Positions 5,316-8,767 of a DNA stretch of 8,767 bases are shown here, one piece after another. Under the pieces are notes generated by a model. That model was not told the origin of the DNA. It worked only from the letters and a program-made list of their open reading frames with translations, and made no database searches. This DNA is from DATHYU01 sp033722675 (GTDB lineage Bacteria; Actinomycetota; Acidimicrobiia; Spongiisociales; UBA11373), in the NCBI GenBank assembly GCA_033722675.1, contig JAWVYO010000097.1, positions 1-8,767 of the forward strand. Reading direction: 5' to 3'. Every line of letters starts with the position of its first letter. The stretch's first letter is position 1. The translations under genes were made by a program, and so were the position numbers.

Positions 5316-7921
5316 TCCCCGGGTCCGCCCAGCTCGTCGAGCTGGGTGCGGAGCTTGTCGAGACGGGCCTCGAACTCCGCCAGCTTGTCGCGCTCCTTCT
5401 GGACGATCTCGGCGGGGGCGCGGGTGGTGAACGACTCGTTGGCCAGCTTCTTCTGCGACGCCGCGAGCTGGCCCTCGACGTCGGCGATGGCCTTGCGCAG
5501 CCGTTCCCGCTCGGCGTCGACGTCGACGATCCCCTCGAGGGACACGAACGCCTGCACCGAGCCGGAGACGAGCCTCGTCCAGCCGGTGCGCTCGGGGACC
5601 GCGTCGACGAAGACGGGCTCCACGTCGGCGAGGGAGGCGAACTGGACCGACCACCACGGGCTGGCGACGCCGTCGGGGTCCGCGATCTCGATCTCGAGGG
5701 GATGACGGGGCGAGAGGCCGTGCTCGGCCCGGAAGCGCCGCACCTTCACCACGAGGTCACGGAACACGTCGAAGCCCTCGGGGGCATCGTGGCGCGGCGG
5801 CTCGGGCCAGCGGGCTCCGGCCAGCAGGCCGTCGCCGACGAGGTGCGACCACAGTTCCTCGGTCACGTAGGGCACCACCGGGTGGAAGAGCTTGAGGAGA
5901 TCCCGCAGCACCACTCCCACCGTCTGGGCATGGGCGCCGTCGTCGCCGTCGCGGATGGGTGCCTTGGCGAGTTCCAGGTACCAGTCGAACACCTCCGACC
6001 AGGCGAAGTTGTAGAGGCGGCCGTAGGCGTCCGAGAACCGGTACTCGTCGAGGAGGGCGTCCACCTCGTCGGTGACCTCGGCGAGCCGGGAGAGGATCCA
6101 GCGGGCCTCGGGACCGGGGTCCTCGGGGTAGCCGCCCTCGGCGGGGACGTCGGAGACGTGATTCAGCCCGAACCGGACCGCGTTCCACAGCTTGTTGCCG
6201 AAGCGGCGCGCCGCCTCGACCCACTCGATCTGGAAGGGCACGTCCTGGCCGGGGGCGGCGGCCTGGATGAGGGCGAGCCGCAACGGGTCGGCACCGTGCT
6301 CCTCCGCCACGTCGAGGGGATCGATGACGTTGCCGAGGCTCTTCGACATCTTCTGCCCGTCGCTCGCACGCACGAGCCCGTGGATGATGACGTCGGAGAA
6401 GGGTTTCCGGCCGGGGAAATGGAGCCCCATCTTGATCATCCGCGCCACCCAGAAGTAGATGATGTCGAACCCGGTGATGAGGATGTCGTTCGGGTAGTGG
6501 CGGGCGTAGTCCTCGGTGTCGGTGGGCCAGCCGAGGGTGGAGAAGGGCCACAGCGCCGAGGAGAACCACGTGTCGAGGACGTCGGGATCCTGGGTGAGCG
6601 AGCCCCCGCCGCAGGCCCCGCACTCGGTGGGGTCCTCCATCGCCACCGTCACGTGATCACAGTCGTCGCAGTACCAGGCCGGGATGCGATGACCCCACCA
6701 GATCTGGCGGGAGATCGTCCAGTCCCGGAGGTTCTCCATCCAGTGGAAGTACGAGTTCTCCCAGCGCGACGGCACGAACCGGATGTCGCCGGTGCGAACC
6801 GCCTCGATCGCGGGCCCGACCAGGGGCTGGACCTCCACGAACCACTGGAGCGACAGCCACGGCTCCACGACGGTCCCGCAGCGGTAGCAGTGACCGACGC
6901 TGTGGGTGTGCTCGTCGACGCCGACGAGGAGGCCCTCGGCCTCGAGCGCCTCCTTGACGGCGCGCCGCGCCGCGTACCGGTCGAGGCCGGCGAAGCGCCC
7001 GCCGGCCTCGTTGACGACGGCGGACTCGTCGAAGATCGAGATCGACTCGAGGTCGTGCCGCTCGCCGATCTCGAAGTCGGTGGGGTCGTGGGCGGGCGTC
7101 ACCTTCACGGCACCGGTCCCGAACTCGGGGTCGACCGCGTCGTCGGCGACGATCGGGATCTCGCGGCCGACGAGGGGCAGGGTCACCGTGGTGCCCACGA
7201 CGTCGCGGTAGCGCCCGTCGTCCGGATGGACCGCGACGCCGGTGTCGCCGAGCATCGTCTCGGCCCGGGTCGTCGCCACCTCGACGTGGCCGGACCCGTC
7301 GCTGAAGGGGTAGCGGATGTGGACGAGCTCGCCGGTCTCCTCCTCGTGCTCGACCTCGATCTCGCTGAGTGCCGTGTGGCAGCGCGGGCACCAGTTGATG
7401 ATGCGATCGCCCCGGTAGATGAGCCCCTGGTCGTAGAGGTCGACGAAGACGCGCCGCACCGCGGTCGACAGCCCGTCGTCCATCGTGAATCGTTCTCGGG
7501 ACCAGTCCGTGGACATGCCCATGCGCCGGATCTGGCGGGTGATGCGCCCACCCGACTTGCGCTTCCACTCCCAGACCTGGTCGACGAACTCCTCGCGGCC
7601 GAGGTCGTGGCGGGTCATGCCCTCCGCCGCGAGCTCCCGTTCCACGACGTTCTGCGTCGCGATGCCGGCGTGGTCGGTCCCGGGGAGCCAGAGCGCGGCG
7701 AAGCCCTGCATGCGCTTGCGGCGGACGAGGACGTCGTGGATCGTGTGGTTGAGGGCGTGGCCCATGTGGAGCGACCCGGTGACGTTGGGCGGCGGGATGA
7801 CGACGGTGAAGGGCTCGCCGTCGGGGTTGTGCTCAGGCCGGAAGACGCCGGCGGCTTCCCAGCGCTCGTACCACTCCGCTTCGACCCGCTGCGGGTCGTA
7901 CGCCGACTCCATCACGTCCAT
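5312..7921 (-). CDS. valS: Valine--tRNA ligase
   Basis: Class I aminoacyl-tRNA synthetase that charges tRNA-Val and edits misactivated threonine. Numbering is from an in-frame GTG at 7924, one codon before the chosen ATG (870 residues, normal). Features in order: PPPNVTGSLHMGH with the HIGH-type signature at 53-56; a CP1 editing domain with TTRAETMLGDT (218-228) and TPAHDPTDFEIG (276-287); DTWFSSALWPFSTLGWP (451-467); KMSKS at 525-529; an anticodon-binding helical domain; and the C-terminal coiled-coil arm at about 803-866, typical of ValRS. Four CX2C pairs (179/182, 346/349, 419/422, 435/438) are probable zinc ligands, as in thermophilic ValRS/IleRS. Four in-frame starts lie within 13 bases (GTG 7924, ATG 7921, GTG 7915, ATG 7912) and none has a clear Shine-Dalgarno, so the start may be off by a few codons. 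Confidence 0.97.
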   Translation of the reverse strand: MDVMESAYDPQRVEAEWYERWEAAGVFRPEHNPDGEPFTVVIPPPNVTGSLHMGHALNHTIHDVLVRRKRMQGFAALWLPGTDHAGIATQNVVERELAAEGMTRHDLGREEFVDQVWEWKRKSGGRITRQIRRMGMSTDWSRERFTMDDGLSTAVRRVFVDLYDQGLIYRGDRIINWCPRCHTALSEIEVEHEEETGELVHIRYPFSDGSGHVEVATTRAETMLGDTGVAVHPDDGRYRDVVGTTVTLPLVGREIPIVADDAVDPEFGTGAVKVTPAHDPTDFEIGERHDLESISIFDESAVVNEAGGRFAGLDRYAARRAVKEALEAEGLLVGVDEHTHSVGHCYRCGTVVEPWLSLQWFVEVQPLVGPAIEAVRTGDIRFVPSRWENSYFHWMENLRDWTISRQIWWGHRIPAWYCDDCDHVTVAMEDPTECGACGGGSLTQDPDVLDTWFSSALWPFSTLGWPTDTEDYARHYPNDILITGFDIIYFWVARMIKMGLHFPGRKPFSDVIIHGLVRASDGQKMSKSLGNVIDPLDVAEEHGADPLRLALIQAAAPGQDVPFQIEWVEAARRFGNKLWNAVRFGLNHVSDVPAEGGYPEDPGPEARWILSRLAEVTDEVDALLDEYRFSDAYGRLYNFAWSEVFDWYLELAKAPIRDGDDGAHAQTVGVVLRDLLKLFHPVVPYVTEELWSHLVGDGLLAGARWPEPPRHDAPEGFDVFRDLVVKVRRFRAEHGLSPRHPLEIEIADPDGVASPWWSVQFASLADVEPVFVDAVPERTGWTRLVSGSVQAFVSLEGIVDVDAERERLRKAIADVEGQLAASQKKLANESFTTRAPAEIVQKERDKLAEFEARLDKLRTQLDELGGPGD

Positions 7922-7941
7922 CACCGTCCATCGGAGGCGCG

Positions 7942-7947
7942 ATGCTA
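7942..7947 (-). promoter_or_regulatory. valS: Candidate -10 box of the valS operon promoter
   Basis: In the divergent gap the minus strand carries TAGCAT, a TAnnnT-type -10, ending about 18-21 bases before the possible valS starts. Transcription beginning 6-8 bases downstream would leave a leader of roughly ten bases, consistent with the absent Shine-Dalgarno and with near-leaderless translation, which is common in actinobacteria. The -35 region is weak (TTCCGA about 18 bases upstream). No T-box or other riboswitch fits in the space. Confidence 0.3.
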
Positions 7948-7989
7948 CCCGCTGGCCCGCAGGCGTCGGAACGTATCGGTCGTCGGCGA

Positions 7990-7999
7990 CGTTCGAACG
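7990..7999. repeat. 10-bp perfect palindrome in the valS / DM13 divergent gap
   Basis: CGTTCGAACG is a perfect inverted repeat with no spacer, placed a few bases before the Shine-Dalgarno of the plus-strand gene and about 45 bases upstream of the candidate valS -10. It could be an operator half or chance; it does not match the actinobacterial LexA box, which has a 4-base spacer. Confidence 0.25.
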
Positions 8000-8006
8000 G
8001 TGAACC

Positions 8007-8013
8007 GAGGAGG
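8007..8013 (+). promoter_or_regulatory. Shine-Dalgarno of the DM13-domain gene
   Basis: GAGGAGG precedes the ATG at 8017 and decides that start. A frame extension back to 7942 lacks such a site, has an arginine-rich composition and would intrude on the valS promoter region. Confidence 0.75.
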
Positions 8014-8016
8014 GAC

Positions 8017-8646
8017 ATGCGGCGGATCTGGCGGTGGACGGTGGAGCGGTGGCGGCTGACGGTGCCGATCGGCCTCGGACTGCTCGCCGTGGGGATCTGG
8101 CTGTTCTTCTTCTTCTTCGGGTTCCACACCCTCTTCTTCGATCGCACCGTCGACGAGGACTTCCCCGTGGCCGTGGCCACGACGTCCCCCGCCGCGTCGA
8201 CCACCACGACGACGGTTCCTCCGACGACCACGGCCGCCGGGAGCACGGAGGGCACCCCGACGACCACGACCACGACCACCACGACCACGACGACGACCAC
8301 CGTGCCGGCCGGTCCGACGGTGACGGCGACCGGGACGTTCATCGACCGGAGCCACCCCACCGAGGGCACGGCGCTGGTCATCGTCGACGGCGACCGGCGG
8401 TTCCTCCGGCTCGAGGATTTCCGGACCGACAACGGCCCGGACCTCAACGTCTACCTGTCCACGGCCGCCCCCGACGCCCCCGAGGCCGAGTTCGACGTCG
8501 AGTTCGTCGATCTCGGCGACCTGAAGGGGAACGTCGGCAACCAGAACTACGAGATCCCCGCCGACGTCGACCTCGACCGCTTCTCGACGGTGGTCATCTG
8601 GTGCGTGCGGTTCTCGGTGGCCTTCGGGGCCGCCGGGGTGGGGTGA
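8017..8646 (+). CDS. Membrane-anchored DM13-domain protein with threonine-rich stalk
   Basis: A 209-residue protein with a short basic cytoplasmic start (MRRIWRWTVERWR), one hydrophobic segment at about 14-36 containing five consecutive Phe, a low-complexity Thr/Pro/Ala stretch at about 54-98 with 14 consecutive Thr at 82-95, and a C-terminal DM13 domain at about 101-205. DM13 hallmarks are RLEDF (131-135), NGPDLNVYLS (139-148), LGDLKGNVGNQNYEIP (166-181) and VVIWC with the nearly invariant Cys196. The predicted topology is inside-out: anchor, extracytoplasmic stalk, then the domain outside the membrane. DM13 domains have been proposed to take part in redox or electron-transfer chemistry through that cysteine, but no bacterial function is settled, so none is assigned. 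It is transcribed away from valS and is not part of the cell-wall operon. Domain identification is from motif recognition. Confidence 0.87.
   Translation: MRRIWRWTVERWRLTVPIGLGLLAVGIWLFFFFFGFHTLFFDRTVDEDFPVAVATTSPAASTTTTTVPPTTTAAGSTEGTPTTTTTTTTTTTTTTVPAGPTVTATGTFIDRSHPTEGTALVIVDGDRRFLRLEDFRTDNGPDLNVYLSTAAPDAPEAEFDVEFVDLGDLKGNVGNQNYEIPADVDLDRFSTVVIWCVRFSVAFGAAGVG
8260..8301 (+). repeat. Run of 14 ACC/ACG threonine codons
   Basis: Fourteen successive threonine codons, all ACC or ACG in mixed order, encode the core of the stalk in the DM13 protein. The unit is a near-perfect trinucleotide repeat that keeps frame on gain or loss of units, so stalk length may vary between strains. A second, shorter repeat of five TTC codons at 8104-8118 encodes the Phe run in the membrane segment. 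Confidence 0.9.
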
Positions 8647-8652
8647 CGCACC

Positions 8653-8668
8653 CCCCGGCACGCCGGGG
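8653..8668 (+). terminator. GC hairpin just after the DM13 gene, possible terminator
   Basis: CCCCGG-CACG-CCGGGG forms a six-pair all-GC stem with a 4-base loop, seven bases after the DM13-gene stop codon. No T-run follows, so it would be a U-less terminator of the kind reported in actinobacteria, or simply a 3' stabilising hairpin. Confidence 0.4.
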
Positions 8669-8688
8669 CCGCCCCCCACACACAGAAT

Positions 8689-8712
8689 CGCCCCGCGCCG
8701 AAGCGCCGGGCG
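8689..8712. terminator. Second GC hairpin downstream of the DM13 gene
   Basis: CGCCC, one C:C mismatch, GCGC, loop CGAA, GCGC and GGGCG pair into a nine-pair stem. It lies about 20 bases beyond the first hairpin, again with no T-run on either side. The pair may form a tandem terminator region. Nothing coding is seen from 8647 to the window end. Confidence 0.3.
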
Positions 8713-8767
8713 ACACTTACACAACACCGGATGGGGACCGGCACCCCGTGGAAGCCGCCCCGCTCAG

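Noticed and set aside
3999..5705. A 568-codon plus-strand open frame opposite folC
   Set aside because: Antisense shadow of folC with His/Gly/Arg/Asp-rich composition and no ribosome-binding site.
7925..8016. T-box or other riboswitch upstream of valS
   Set aside because: The whole divergent gap is about 95 bases, the likely leader is near ten, and no T-box sequence or stem I-like fold is seen.
5702..8059. A 785-codon open frame on the plus strand opposite valS
   Set aside because: It is antisense to a clear valS gene, its product is a low-complexity mix of Asp, Glu, Val, Arg, Gly and His with no recognisable domain, and long antisense open frames are expected in GC-rich coding DNA.
8547..8744. 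Small minus-strand open frame at the right edge
   Set aside because: It overlaps the DM13 gene antisense, lacks a ribosome-binding site and spans both hairpins.
8690..8767. tRNA gene at the right end
   Set aside because: The hairpins there do not assemble into a cloverleaf; no TTCGA-type T-loop or anticodon arm is found.

Overview
The window is very GC-rich bacterial DNA with GTG starts and G/C-ending codons. It fits an actinobacterium. The run valS-folC-ndk-mreB-mreC-mreD-mrdA matches the arrangement known from Streptomyces and relatives. The compact spacing, the absence of an extra gene between folC and ndk, and the divergent DM13-domain protein with a threonine-rich stalk suggest an early-branching actinobacterial lineage such as Acidimicrobiia. 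That placement is inference, not proof.

Layout. Almost everything lies on the minus strand and reads from right to left. The order is valS (valyl-tRNA synthetase, 7921-5312), folC (folylpolyglutamate synthase, 5315-4014), ndk (nucleoside diphosphate kinase, 3957-3556), mreB (3511-2477), mreC (2445-1495), mreD (1498-983) and mrdA/PBP2 (986 to beyond the left edge). Junctions are tight. There are 4-base overlaps at valS/folC (CTGA), mreC/mreD (GTGA) and mreD/mrdA (GTGA), and gaps of 56, 44 and 31 bases at the other three. The set looks like one transcription unit, possibly with internal promoters before ndk or mreB. To the right of valS, across a 95-base divergent gap, one plus-strand gene (8017-8646) encodes a membrane-anchored DM13-domain protein. 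The last 121 bases hold two GC-rich hairpins and no gene.

How the genes work together. MreB, MreC, MreD and PBP2 are core parts of the Rod elongation machine. MreB forms filaments under the membrane, MreC and MreD link them to the periplasmic side, and PBP2 crosslinks new peptidoglycan; its SEDS partner RodA probably lies just left of the window. ValRS, FolC and Ndk are housekeeping enzymes (tRNA charging, folate retention, NTP balance) co-transcribed by conserved synteny rather than by shared biochemistry. The DM13 protein is separate and its role is unknown.

Novelty. I see no mobile element, CRISPR array, RNA gene, toxin-antitoxin pair, defence system or other undescribed system. This is an ordinary core-genome region. 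The points worth a second look are small: a probable CTG start for folC coupled to valS, a 10-codon mini-ORF bridging mreB and mreC, a DM13 protein on a repeat-encoded stalk, an unusual residue before the PBP2 catalytic serine, and an acidic MreC tail.
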